From positions 304,458-333,587 of the forward strand of contig NW_014577434.1 of the NCBI RefSeq assembly GCF_000485595.1: a stretch of DNA of 29,130 nt, given 5' to 3'. This DNA comes from Priapulus caudatus (lineage: Eukaryota; Priapulida; Priapulimorpha; Priapulimorphida; Priapulidae). The translations under genes were made by a program, and so were the position numbers. Shown one piece after another: positions 21,822 to 25,064 of the stretch (position 1 is the first letter of the stretch; each line of letters begins with the position of its first letter). The notes under the pieces are model-generated. The model worked only from the letters and a program-made list of their open reading frames with translations. It did not search any database and was not told the origin of the DNA.

Positions 21822-24132
21822 CGCCTTTTCGGGCTTTCTCTCTCTCTCTTTCTATCTCTTTCTTTCTCCCTTTCGGGCTTTCTCTCTCTCTCACTTTTGC
21901 TTGCATGCGCTCCCGCTCTCTTCCTATTCTTTCACGTGTTGTTTCACGTATTGCGTAGCTTCTGAGTATTGCGGTGATTAATGTGTGTTCGTTCCCCTGC
22001 TGCAGTCGACCGTCGAGGATGAGAGACTGCAGCGCCTGCTGGCTGCTGGAATACCACTAGAGCTCACCAAACAAGTAAGTAATGTACAGTCAGTACCTGA
22101 GGAAAGAGTCAACCGCATGCCTAGTTATATCATATAAGGGGCGTGTAACCTATAACAGTCCTGTGCTCTTTACATCGTTATGGGTCTATGCATAGAATAT
22201 GTCTATGCATGTCTGTAATATAAGGAGTGAATAAGTGAAATGTATTTTTATTCACTGCTCTTTCTTCTTTGTATCATATTAGATGTTTCATGTTTGCGTA
22301 TGCATTTGTGTGCCACAGTTTCACGTCTTTCATCTGAGGAAGGCCATTCCTCTAGTTGCACTTAATACAGTGAAACAGTACAGGGTGAAGAATTAGATCT
22401 CTATCATTACATTTCATCTCCCGTTCTTGCTACATGTTGCTCTTTCAAAGCGTGTTTGTCCCGAACTACGTGTGTATCTGGTGATGGGTGAACTACAAGG
22501 AGCTCGTAGGTCATTCACCCTATGATGTATATGCTCATCCGTTTCATGTTATAATCTGACCTTGTACGCTTCCGATGGTTCTACTGCCATGTATGTGTGC
22601 ATTCGTTACGAGTCTCTTCCTATGGTTTTCATATGTTGCTTGCGATGTGGTTACACCAAAGGTGCTCGGCAATCCTATGTGCGAGACACATGTATGCTAA
22701 CCTATTTATACTCTATCTAACTGCTCATGATAAATTATTCTGAATGATGTCGTCTTTTTCATCAAGACATTCGACTTTTCTTTGTAAATTGATACACTCC
22801 TTTCTTATCAACTGTTTCCCGATGCGAAGTTAGTGGGATGGTAAAGCAACTTGTGACTCTAATGACGCCCAGCGGCTCTGCGATGCCGAGGGGGTCGTAG
22901 AGATGATATCTTGTTTCACGGACTATATCTCCTTGTGCACTACATAGACCAGAACCCTGGCTGTCACAGATTTAAACTTGTCTACTTGGTAGTACTACTA
23001 GTGTAAAATCTGTATTTTCATGTATGTGTAGTAGTCTACTACTTATCTCTGGATAGCCTTATGTGGACGTATTTTTATTTTTTGGTGTTAATCTGTGTTT
23101 TATTTGCTCTTCAGTTGTCTGAAGCCATATCTCTGTCAGACCTGGATGAGATTCTAAGCGCACATGAGTAAATATCTGCCTTTGTTATTGTTCTATTCCT
23201 GCAATGTTCTCTTTGTAGTGTTACAGCTACATCATATGATTACCGCTTACTAGGAAACATTGAAGACGTTCAGTTTCCACAGTAACATTTAAAATCAAAT
23301 CTACTGCATGCGCTTCTATAGTTTAGTGCGTCTTATTTCATTTTCAGTGCATGGTTGTAGCAAATTGCCTATATATAACTATATATGATGACATGTATAT
23401 ATAATCAAAATATTATATTATATATAGGCCATTTGGTTGTTGTAAGTTCAATGCTCTCTTAGGTCTATCATATTACAATATCGTTATCTCCATACTACTA
23501 TTATATAATGTATATATACCTATATATATAGATATATATGTATATATTCATGTATCTCTGCTTATTTATTTCTGACCAAGGCTATTAAAGTATCTCATAG
23601 TTGTTCTTATTCAAGCACTCACAATTATAATAGTGACACTAACGTAAACTTCTGGTGACGCTGATAAAGATTTCTTCCAACTCGCCCCACAAACATATGT
23701 ATAGAATGTGCTGGTATATATCATACGTTAAATGTATGTATATATTAGAACGTGTATAATATGTTTCACACGTATCTTCATGATGTCACCGTAAAAGCTG
23801 CTCTATTGTTGCATGGGATCGTCGAAATAATACTAGACTAGTTAATAATACTAATGTCTCTCTCTCTATATATATATATCTATGCATGGGAAGCGTCTAA
23901 GCTGTGGCGTTTGCGTTACAGGCGGCAAGCTGAGGAGGAGACACCGTCGCCTTCGTTCCTTAGTCGCGTCGTGCGCACGGCGCTGCCTCTGCAGGCACTC
24001 ATGCTGGCGCTGGTCGGCCTCGCCTGTCTCATACCCGTCTGCAAGGAAGACTACAGCTGTGTGCTGCAGAACACCTTCGCTCAGTCCCTCGACCCGATGC
24101 TGAGATACACGGACGGAGCGCCGCCTCTGTAG
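333..24132 (+). CDS. SYNE1: Nesprin/SYNE-type KASH protein, 3' part of gene (43 exons, spliced)
   Basis: Nesprins are outer-nuclear-membrane proteins whose spectrin repeats reach into the cytoplasm and whose C-terminal KASH peptide binds SUN trimers in the perinuclear space, forming the LINC complex. I joined 43 exons by splice consensus and phase: 8586 bp including the stop, 2861 residues, without internal stops. Order: helical start (1-119), disordered acidic/basic segment (120-456), many spectrin-type repeats (about 457-2331), acidic linker (2332-2409), further repeats (to about 2751), short linker, KASH (about 2800-2861). The family call rests on the last exon. Invertebrates usually have one nesprin gene ancestral to vertebrate SYNE1 and SYNE2, so the symbol is an orthology guess. 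The first exon here starts at an acceptor, so the start codon and any calponin-homology domains lie upstream of the window. Individual exon ends, especially alternative acceptors, are less certain than the overall model. Confidence 0.5.
736..930 (+). CDS. SYNE1: Nesprin exon 2, spectrin-type helices
   Basis: 195 bp, phase 0 to 0, residues 55-119. Acceptor tgtttgtag, donor gtgaga. Encodes DMQAELNRHIEEAAY and LWLLHEIETHLQGRQ, amphipathic heptad-like helices typical of a spectrin repeat. Asp precedes the first Met, so Met is not a start. Confidence 0.5.
1303..2313 (+). CDS. SYNE1: Nesprin exon 3, long disordered acidic/polybasic segment
   Basis: 1011 bp, phase 0 to 0, residues 120-456, about five times the typical exon here. 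Acceptor cacttag, donor gtgagt. The peptide is dominated by Glu, Thr and Val (for example VTRTVTTETVTT-like runs) and is probably unstructured. Two basic clusters, LAAKKRRRRHKKKP (residues 232-245) and LAKKKKRKPKKKKQRP (333-348), each follow a V-T/I-T-E-E and D-x-G-x-D context, suggesting an internal duplication. They look like nuclear-localisation or acidic-phospholipid binding sequences, but that is inference. The last 70 residues (YVVEEPDD to LDEETE) return to spectrin-like helix with Trp residues. No other domain is recognised. Confidence 0.5.
1450..2020 (+). repeat. Internally repeated Glu/Thr/Val coding segment with two basic clusters
   Basis: Within exon 3, positions 1570-1680 and 1891-1989 encode related modules: V-T/I-T-E-E, then V-V-I/D-x-G-x-D-x-L-A, then a run of Lys/Arg of 9-13 residues. 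The DNA is purine-rich (gaagaagaag) in both basic runs. Confidence 0.5.
2314..2660 (+). other. SYNE1: Intron 3
   Basis: 347 bp between exons 3 and 4, AT-rich with stops in all frames. Nothing beyond the splice sites is recognised. Confidence 0.5.
2661..2945 (+). CDS. SYNE1: Nesprin exon 4, spectrin-like with V/T-rich helix
   Basis: 285 bp, phase 0 to 0, residues 457-551. Acceptor cgtcgtag, donor gtatga. Starts EMSEEGRQLFRVLRVV and contains the unusually hydrophobic RVVVIVVQRTLVTTTITEL, then HHCWTAARERPSDEQ and a normal amphipathic helix. A GTG-rich shadow frame overlaps but lacks matching splice phases. Confidence 0.5.
3256..3468 (+). CDS. SYNE1: Nesprin exon 5, spectrin-type helices
   Basis: 213 bp, phase 0 to 0, residues 552-622. 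Acceptor tatttcag, donor gtaaga. Encodes ALLDEVRDTRAELVSLQ and LSVRLERLETRIVESEAG, strongly helical. Confidence 0.5.
3836..4102. mobile_element. Foldback (MITE-like) element with telomere repeats in the loop
   Basis: Imperfect inverted repeats of about 90-100 bp. The left arm starts gctgagagggtct and includes tccggtataccggaacgtac; the right arm is its complement and ends agaccctatgagcc. The loop holds a (CCCTAA) run at 3984-4008. Near-identical 8-bp direct repeats (tagcttgg at 3828, taacttgg at 4103) flank it, as expected for a transposon target duplication. No coding capacity, so non-autonomous. Confidence 0.5.
3984..4008. repeat. Interstitial telomeric repeat (CCCTAA)4
   Basis: Four CCCTAA units in a row between the arms of the foldback element. 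TTAGGG is the telomere repeat of most animals other than most arthropods. Confidence 0.5.
4220..4327 (+). CDS. SYNE1: Nesprin exon 6, short helical exon
   Basis: 108 bp, phase 0 to 0, residues 623-658. Acceptor taaattcag, donor gtaagc. Encodes VQVSEQERLIAEMH and SPEEQIQLLQ. The acceptor has a weak pyrimidine tract, so this call rests on phase agreement, the good donor and the helical content. Confidence 0.5.
4365..4714 (+). repeat. 54-bp tandem repeat containing 3' splice sites
   Basis: Exact-period units at 4499-4552, 4553-4606, 4607-4660 and 4661-4714, with two decayed copies upstream (from about 4445 and 4365-4418). Each intact unit carries atgtttatcacag or a close variant, that is, a copy of the exon 7 acceptor and the first bases of that exon. 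Confidence 0.5.
4695..5129 (+). CDS. SYNE1: Nesprin exon 7, spectrin-like, with repeated acceptor upstream
   Basis: 435 bp, phase 0 to 0, residues 659-803. The proximal acceptor is tttatcacag at 4694; a second AG nine bases on (start 4704) is also in phase. Three further 54-bp-spaced acceptor copies (starts 4533, 4587, 4641) would add 18 in-frame residues each. Encodes VKLTTCEENLHHL, then V/T-rich GTVTTTTVAEF and TLRRTVIVRSLYMKIL, and a C-terminal helix ending HALQ. Donor gtgagg. Confidence 0.5.
5570..5635 (+). repeat. 33-bp tandem duplication before exon 8 acceptor
   Basis: tagcatatgcaagacgttgc at 5570 and tagctcatgccagacgttgc at 5603 are two diverged copies 33 bp apart. The second runs into the exon 8 acceptor. 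Confidence 0.5.
5632..5796 (+). CDS. SYNE1: Nesprin exon 8, spectrin-repeat helices
   Basis: 165 bp, phase 0 to 0, residues 804-858. Acceptor gcttttatcag; an alternative AG six bases downstream (start 5638) is also in phase and differs by Ser-Gln. Encodes RAVKHWEELDTRYPKAQ, a clear spectrin helix with conserved Trp. Donor gtgaga. Confidence 0.5.
6007..6162 (+). CDS. SYNE1: Nesprin exon 9, spectrin-type helices
   Basis: 156 bp, phase 0 to 0, residues 859-910. Acceptor gttatgtag, donor gtattc. Begins VIKQFVEGSEYL and ends LNKMDTQWAAISDSITK, with the Trp-containing helix start of a spectrin repeat. Confidence 0.5.
6344..6520 (+). CDS. SYNE1: Nesprin exon 10, spectrin-type helices
   Basis: 177 bp, phase 0 to 0, residues 911-969. 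Acceptor tgctgctatgtag, donor gtatgt. Encodes ELKKLSETLSQHALFL and CSQLSWWMHHTHQDLNEL. The donor is followed 24 bases later by a long TG microsatellite. Confidence 0.5.
6546..6593. repeat. (TG)24 microsatellite, intron 10
   Basis: Uninterrupted TG dinucleotide run 25 bases after the exon 10 donor. Confidence 0.5.
6822..6972 (+). CDS. SYNE1: Nesprin exon 11, spectrin-type helices
   Basis: 151 bp, phase 0 to 1, residues 970-1019 plus one base. Acceptor ttattattcag, donor gtatgt. Encodes EVRQAINKQEERKDK and ILAVNKQWEDLVT, the common N-x-x-W-x-x-L spectrin pattern. First of two phase-changed junctions before exon 13. Confidence 0.5.
7139..7314 (+). CDS. SYNE1: Nesprin exon 12, spectrin-type helices
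   Basis: 176 bp, phase 1 to 0, residues 1020-1078, with a junction Ser codon (A|GT). Acceptor catctattcag, donor gtaatt. Encodes GTMQQLADWLRQVESMLT, the typical W-L-x-x-x-E helix A, then HVHQLLDKYQ. Confidence 0.5.
7489..7629 (+). CDS. SYNE1: Nesprin exon 13, spectrin-type helices
   Basis: 141 bp, phase 0 to 0, residues 1079-1125. Acceptor cttatctcag, donor gtagga. Encodes TVIDQVNESIVEMSLDL and LAEQLGNVNQHWQ. The intron that follows shares its 5' 230 bp with intron 32. Confidence 0.5.
7630..7859 (+). repeat. Dispersed intronic repeat, copy 1 (intron 13)
   Basis: Related to 16426-16707. Shared blocks in the same order: gtagg at the donor, ggattgcgtctcg, a ctgcacag core, agccagctac, ggattgagc-gtta, tacaga-attcag-agtttt, gtatct-gaaca. 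The similarity begins at the first intron base. Confidence 0.5.
8066..8160. repeat. (GA)n purine tract, intron 13
   Basis: Pure GA run 8066-8106, then imperfect GA-rich sequence to about 8160. It ends about 60 bp before exon 14, so the usual pyrimidine tract is confined to the last bases. Confidence 0.5.
8220..8402 (+). CDS. SYNE1: Nesprin exon 14, spectrin-type helices
   Basis: 183 bp, phase 0 to 0, residues 1126-1186. Acceptor atcactacag, donor gtaggt. Encodes MLKFLEQTYISWLEV and VQGWAQHSETQLAMY, two Trp-bearing helices. Confidence 0.5.
8584..8611. repeat. (AAT)n microsatellite, intron 14
   Basis: About nine AAT units following a short CAG run (cagcagcagc). Confidence 0.5.
8821..9033 (+). 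CDS. SYNE1: Nesprin exon 15, spectrin-type helices
   Basis: 213 bp, phase 0 to 0, residues 1187-1257. Acceptor cgccctgcag, donor gtgatt. Encodes VIRQQVALHTTTVVTLQ and ELQGRLDSLNNYGQ. Confidence 0.5.
9241..9351 (+). CDS. SYNE1: Nesprin exon 16, helical
   Basis: 111 bp, phase 0 to 0, residues 1258-1294. Acceptor gttgctatag, donor gtatac. Encodes VIEQLARTLARVHLEL and ASLQQHLTTLQ. It begins with the same V-I-x-Q start as exons 9 and 15, part of the regular intron placement in the repeats. Confidence 0.5.
9504..9637 (+). CDS. SYNE1: Nesprin exon 17, helical
   Basis: 134 bp, phase 0 to 2, residues 1295-1338 plus two bases. Acceptor ctttacattgcag, donor gtaatg. Encodes TLQENLNSEQLKNEL and YLKTTKDMSNR. 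The Arg codon is split AG|G with exon 18. Confidence 0.5.
9900..10086 (+). CDS. SYNE1: Nesprin exon 18, spectrin-type helices
   Basis: 187 bp, phase 2 to 0, residues 1339-1401. Acceptor gcatctgcag, donor gtgagt. Encodes LNDILQRWVWLQSE and RQAWLDSKQ, strong spectrin-repeat helix A signatures. Confidence 0.5.
10474..10803 (+). CDS. SYNE1: Nesprin exon 19, long spectrin-type exon
   Basis: 330 bp, phase 0 to 0, residues 1402-1511, about one whole repeat. Acceptor tttgcttcacag, donor gtacat. Encodes SLVTEVRSQQEAVVLL, GRVAALESKLDRI and MMGEINLLLDRAAD. Confidence 0.5.
10968..11102. repeat. TATATCTC/(TA)n satellite, intron 19
   Basis: Alternating (TA)n and ATCTC units immediately before the exon 20 acceptor; low complexity. 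Confidence 0.5.
11127..11429 (+). CDS. SYNE1: Nesprin exon 20, spectrin-type helices
   Basis: 303 bp, phase 0 to 0, residues 1512-1612. Acceptor ctgtgttttag, donor gttcga. Encodes ELATRWTMTHQQV and LLWQNYAGEVENELDS, consistent with the end of one repeat and helix A of the next. Confidence 0.5.
11588..11814 (+). CDS. SYNE1: Nesprin exon 21, spectrin-type helices
   Basis: 227 bp, phase 0 to 2, residues 1613-1687 plus two bases. Acceptor gcctcttgcag, donor gtatgt. Encodes NLVALAPAQEEILKS and HELLLKLAQRHLEVS. The junction codon with exon 22 is Cys (TG|T). Confidence 0.5.
11955..12054 (+). CDS. SYNE1: Nesprin exon 22, short helical exon
   Basis: 100 bp, phase 2 to 0, residues 1688-1721. Acceptor ttgtgcattag, donor gtatgg. 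Encodes MQRLLLEAEDRVPQ and KMHGRLALIQ. Confidence 0.5.
12243..12425 (+). CDS. SYNE1: Nesprin exon 23, spectrin-type helices
   Basis: 183 bp, phase 0 to 0, residues 1722-1782. Acceptor ctgcgtttgcag, donor gtatac. Encodes MQQWLLEVQIPSL and LDDVDKRWNSLSALL, a clear helix A and helix C pair. Confidence 0.5.
12654..12791 (+). CDS. SYNE1: Nesprin exon 24, spectrin-type helices
   Basis: 138 bp, phase 0 to 0, residues 1783-1828. Acceptor ctttctttgtag, donor gtgagc. Encodes CLLAQWDECNLNLEQ and VAAWLAEMRVPL. Confidence 0.5.
12792..13185 (+). other. SYNE1: Intron 24
   Basis: 394 bp, AT-rich, stops in all frames. No element recognised. Confidence 0.5.
13186..13341 (+). CDS. SYNE1: Nesprin exon 25, helical
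   Basis: 156 bp, phase 0 to 0, residues 1829-1880. Acceptor gtgattgcag, donor gtgtgc. Encodes DYEENLSQLSSQLAEVR and ILQQRIALSATLL. Confidence 0.5.
13370..13610. repeat. CAC/CAA/CTA low-complexity tract, intron 25
   Basis: Triplet-like runs including eight consecutive CAC/ACC units near 13469-13493 and caa runs. Open frames through it are compositional. Confidence 0.5.
13711..13869 (+). CDS. SYNE1: Nesprin exon 26, spectrin-type helices
   Basis: 159 bp, phase 0 to 0, residues 1881-1933. Acceptor tgtgctgcag, donor gtttgt. Encodes VERALSQWPMFDQRC and LMTWLDNMTRTV. Confidence 0.5.
14119..14285 (+). CDS. SYNE1: Nesprin exon 27, spectrin-type helices
   Basis: 167 bp, phase 0 to 2, residues 1934-1988 plus two bases. 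Acceptor gttccatcag, donor gtacgc. Starts DYKVAIRAKAQDCENLQ, like exon 25 in starting with Asp-Tyr. The Arg codon is split AG|A with exon 28. Confidence 0.5.
14559..14721 (+). CDS. SYNE1: Nesprin exon 28, spectrin-type helices
   Basis: 163 bp, phase 2 to 0, residues 1989-2043. Acceptor ttctctgacag, donor gtagaa. Encodes LSKLRDTLQTVQEL and SRLRQWLAQTEHEL, a classic helix A. Confidence 0.5.
14972..15159 (+). CDS. SYNE1: Nesprin exon 29, spectrin-type helices
   Basis: 188 bp, phase 0 to 2, residues 2044-2105 plus two bases. Acceptor ttcgtgtttag, donor gtctgc. Encodes EQQTDIDGHSSAIG and MKSLDKRWRNICAMS. The longest unbroken reading here lies in a different frame and is a shadow; the phase and the RW motif pick this one. 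Confidence 0.5.
15213..15271. repeat. Short AT-rich hairpin, intron 29
   Basis: aggagtgtataatgtaga pairs imperfectly with tctatattgtacgctcct, giving a stem of more than 20 bp. Confidence 0.5.
15512..15662 (+). CDS. SYNE1: Nesprin exon 30, spectrin-type helices
   Basis: 151 bp, phase 2 to 0, residues 2106-2156. Acceptor ctgtttatatag, donor gtattg. Encodes SSRGWQKIMEDHDMF and NAWLTEMESKARS. Confidence 0.5.
15873..16027 (+). CDS. SYNE1: Nesprin exon 31, spectrin-type helices
   Basis: 155 bp, phase 0 to 2, residues 2157-2207 plus two bases. Acceptor actccttttag, donor gtgggc. Encodes QENYSQVEYINKQYRKL and LVDNVNRRYDTLLL, with Tyr at the usual helix-start Trp position. Confidence 0.5.
16257..16425 (+). 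CDS. SYNE1: Nesprin exon 32, spectrin-type helices
   Basis: 169 bp, phase 2 to 0, residues 2208-2264. Acceptor gtgcgttgcag, donor gtaggc. Encodes DSLLAWLGDIDLQL and EVTLKRKQIK. The intron that follows shares its 5' part with intron 13. Confidence 0.5.
16426..16707 (+). repeat. Dispersed intronic repeat, copy 2 (intron 32)
   Basis: Partner of 7630-7859 with the same block order, starting at the donor gtaggc. It is longer because of a 24-bp tandem duplication (gtaataccgtgctgcacagc, 16480-16527) and extra sequence near 16550-16600. Confidence 0.5.
16708..17155 (+). other. SYNE1: Rest of intron 32
   Basis: Contains a repeated phrase gctacctcacag (about 16717 and 16854). No exon in a compatible phase and no other element seen. 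Confidence 0.5.
17156..17356 (+). CDS. SYNE1: Nesprin exon 33, spectrin-type helices
   Basis: 201 bp, phase 0 to 0, residues 2265-2331. Acceptor tttactgtag; a second AG at 17164 is also in phase. Encodes VDERLSEVDQLDAAG and LDELHRYLDDVLAKL. Donor gtactt. Confidence 0.5.
17695..17757 (+). CDS. SYNE1: Nesprin exon 34, small acidic linker exon
   Basis: 63 bp, phase 0 to 0, residues 2332-2352. Acceptor gtgattgttag, donor gtaagt (full consensus). Encodes IREYEKHLQVTE followed by a Thr/Glu-rich stretch. A plausible skippable cassette because it is phase-neutral. Confidence 0.5.
17989..18157 (+). CDS. SYNE1: Nesprin exon 35, acidic linker ending at a GC donor
   Basis: 169 bp, phase 0 to 1, residues 2353-2408 plus one base. 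Acceptor gttatttcag. Glu/Lys-rich linker with paired motifs EEGWSILSTE and EEKWDILPT. No GT donor with acceptable consensus gives the phase that exon 36 needs. The site G|GCAAGT at 18157 does, and GCAAGT is the usual sequence of GC-AG introns. The joined codon is Glu. The stronger-looking gtaagg at 18007 gives the wrong phase. Confidence 0.5.
18158..18813 (+). other. SYNE1: Intron 35, probable GC-AG intron
   Basis: Begins GCAAGT and ends TTGCAG. It is the only junction in the gene where no usable GT donor restores frame. It holds a GT-rich stretch (18225-18243) and the 27-bp minisatellite. Confidence 0.5.
18403..18804 (+). repeat. 27-bp minisatellite, 15 units, AG-free
   Basis: Unit ctgcaacattctcgatgtgt plus tgcctcg. 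Fourteen units are 27 bp and one is 24 bp. Units 6-8 and 9-11 form a duplicated trimer. No AG dinucleotide occurs from 18396 to the acceptor at 18812. All three forward frames are open only because the unit is a multiple of three. Confidence 0.5.
18814..18986 (+). CDS. SYNE1: Nesprin exon 36, helical, after the 27-bp repeat
   Basis: 173 bp, phase 1 to 0, residues 2409-2466. Acceptor ctcattgttgcag, which lies directly after the minisatellite and looks like a mutated repeat unit. Encodes MRLRLAAQQDDLDGAE and YLKELQLALAQSGERI. Donor gtacgt; a gt four bases later would break the frame. Confidence 0.5.
19173..19287 (+). CDS. SYNE1: Nesprin exon 37, spectrin-type helix
   Basis: 115 bp, phase 0 to 1, residues 2467-2504 plus one base. 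Acceptor gacttgttgcag, donor gtgagt. Encodes GKLVASCRSSIDVVKHV and GKLEQEVGLSSLGES. The Ser codon is split A|GT with exon 38. Confidence 0.5.
19377..19412. repeat. Short GTGCGC/GTGTGT tract, intron 37
   Basis: Two copies of gcgcatgtgtgtgtgcgc-like sequence, alternating purine-pyrimidine. Confidence 0.5.
19505..19595. repeat. 45-bp tandem duplication, intron 37
   Basis: Two near-identical units starting ggtaacgtaatagagtgtgg at 19505 and 19550; the second has one extra base. Confidence 0.5.
19689..19894 (+). CDS. SYNE1: Nesprin exon 38, spectrin-type helices
   Basis: 206 bp, phase 1 to 0, residues 2505-2573. The acceptor follows a short CTG run (gctgctgcag); donor gtaggt. Encodes IERWELVRAQAADKER and ATLQVWLEEAENNQ, the end of one repeat and helix A of the next. 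Confidence 0.5.
20138..20395. repeat. 170-bp-spaced duplication, intron 38
   Basis: tcgaaatatctctcctgaaa at 20138 and again at 20308, followed in both by a gctgccagacgtcgtt block and a gctcattc block. Confidence 0.5.
20421..20750 (+). CDS. SYNE1: Nesprin exon 39, long spectrin-type exon
   Basis: 330 bp, phase 0 to 0, residues 2574-2683. Acceptor tcgcggtgcag, donor gtgagt. Encodes ALNQRWEAMCARARQRQ and HDQLVWLQSMEARV, among the clearest spectrin-repeat signatures here. Notably GC-rich and CGC/CTC-biased compared with exons 5-17. Confidence 0.5.
21172..21375 (+). CDS. SYNE1: Nesprin exon 40, last spectrin-type helices
   Basis: 204 bp, phase 0 to 0, residues 2684-2751. Acceptor gtttgtgcag, donor gtacgt. 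Encodes SVRRQLEERKPRVLSL and LNILSNRLRFLLLVCSRY. This ends the repeat region before KASH. Confidence 0.5.
21397..21477. repeat. GTGTGCGTGC microsatellite, intron 40
   Basis: Alternating GT and GC dinucleotides starting about 20 bases after the exon 40 donor. Confidence 0.5.
21755..21897. repeat. (TC)n pyrimidine tract, intron 40
   Basis: Uninterrupted TC run about 21757-21815, then TC-rich sequence with a repeated ttcgggctttctctct phrase. Confidence 0.5.
22006..22074 (+). CDS. SYNE1: Nesprin exon 41, short linker exon
   Basis: 69 bp, phase 0 to 0, residues 2752-2774. Acceptor cccctgctgcag, donor gtaagt. Encodes STVEDERLQRLL and PLELTKQ. Strong splice sites; phase-neutral, so possibly skippable. 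Confidence 0.5.
22075..23114 (+). other. SYNE1: Intron 41, longest intron
   Basis: 1040 bp between two short phase-0 exons. No repeat and no convincing extra exon seen by eye; a phase-neutral alternative exon cannot be excluded. Confidence 0.5.
23115..23167 (+). CDS. SYNE1: Nesprin exon 42, short linker before KASH
   Basis: 53 bp, phase 0 to 2, residues 2775-2791 plus two bases. Acceptor gctcttcag, donor gtaaat. Encodes LSEAISLSDLDEILSAH with a split Glu codon (GA|G). It supplies the phase needed to enter the KASH exon. Confidence 0.5.
23168..23921 (+). other. SYNE1: Intron 42
   Basis: AT-rich with TATATA runs (23505-23550, 23866-23880). No other feature seen. Confidence 0.5.
23922..24132 (+). 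CDS. SYNE1: KASH domain exon (exon 43, C-terminus and stop)
   Basis: 211 bp including TAG at 24130-24132, residues 2792-2861. Acceptor gcgttacag. Order: acidic RQAEEE, conserved juxtamembrane FLSRVVRTALPLQ, one membrane span (ALMLALVGLACLIPVC), then a luminal tail of 29 residues KEDYSC...LRYTDGAPPL. In vertebrate KASH peptides the C-terminal carboxylate and P-P-P-x motif sit in the SUN pocket, and a Cys 23 residues before the end can form a disulfide with SUN. Both positions can be read here: the Cys is conserved at that distance and the end is A-P-P-L. Tail-anchored topology is expected. This is the strongest identification in the window. Confidence 0.5.
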
Positions 24133-24352
24133 GCAGCGCCCGCCGCCACATCGCACCCCCAGGCGGAGCCACTCATCTTGTAAAAATATGGCATTATGTA
24201 GGACTTGCAGAGAGCACGTTTGTTTGCATCGGGGGACACGCAGAGAGATCCGCCCGGTTATAATCTCATCATGTCGCCGTAGAAAGACAAATATTTCAGC
24301 CTAACTTCCGAGTGTTGTCGCTGGGACTGAGTAGCGTGGGGACGTGGGGTAG

Positions 24353-24432
24353 GCAGTCATGTGTGACAGTCATGGTGCTGCACATGTGCAGTCATGTGCA
24401 GTCATGGGCAGACATGGTGTGACAGTCATGGT
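24353..24432 (+). repeat. CAGTCATG-like repeat cluster in 3' UTR
   Basis: Six occurrences of CAG[T/A]CATG within 80 bp, at irregular 9-24 bp spacing. Confidence 0.5.
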
Positions 24433-24655
24433 GATGGCAACTCCCACGAGAGGAAGGCTCTAGTGTAGATGTACAGTGTGTCATGATCAGCCATGTGACG
24501 GAGGCTGTAGAGATTGCTATGAGCATAGTAGCATAACGTTAACCACGAGTGACGAACGAGGAATGTTTAGTATACTACTCACGTTATGTTTGTTCGTTCG
24601 TTGAGAGAAGAAAAAACGACAACTGGCTTGTTGCTTTTTTTAGAATGTGATGTGA

Positions 24656-24693
24656 AACCTTCGTGTTTCTGCTGTGTGGTAAACACGAAGGTT
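24656..24693 (+). promoter_or_regulatory. Perfect 13-bp stem-loop in 3' UTR
   Basis: aaccttcgtgttt (24656-24668) and its exact complement aaacacgaaggtt (24681-24693) around a 12-base loop. A possible RNA regulatory hairpin; function unknown. Confidence 0.5.
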
Positions 24694-25058
24694 AAACAGA
24701 ACATTCTTAGTAAAAAAAACTTCAACTCCATAGTCGTGTACGCGACAAAGTACGGGATAGATGAGCTTTTGTGAAATGTGTTGATATGGAGGTGGTTGTA
24801 AAGTTATTTACGGAGGGGCCAAATGTTGAGTATACCGTTGCAAACAACAGTTTGGAACCTTGTGTAGTTTAACACAAGTGAAACCACCGCAAAGGAAATG
24901 TGCATGTGTGCTTTTTCTGCCATTCGGATTCCGAATTTCTTTTAATCTTGTAAACGATTATCGGGTAATAATTTGCAAAAGTCCTAATTTTGCTATTAAA
25001 TAATATTTTTATAAACGGGTGGGTCACAGGTTTTTAAGCATATAGCACGTGTCGCATT

Positions 25059-25064
25059 AATAAA
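25059..25064 (+). terminator. SYNE1: Poly(A) signal AATAAA
   Basis: First canonical hexamer after the stop, followed within 40 bases by T/GT-rich sequence. An ATTAAA at 24995 is a weaker alternative. Confidence 0.5.

Noticed and set aside
24586-24774. 62-residue open frame after the KASH stop
   Set aside because: Lies in the predicted 3' UTR, spans the hairpin, and has no similarity to a known family.
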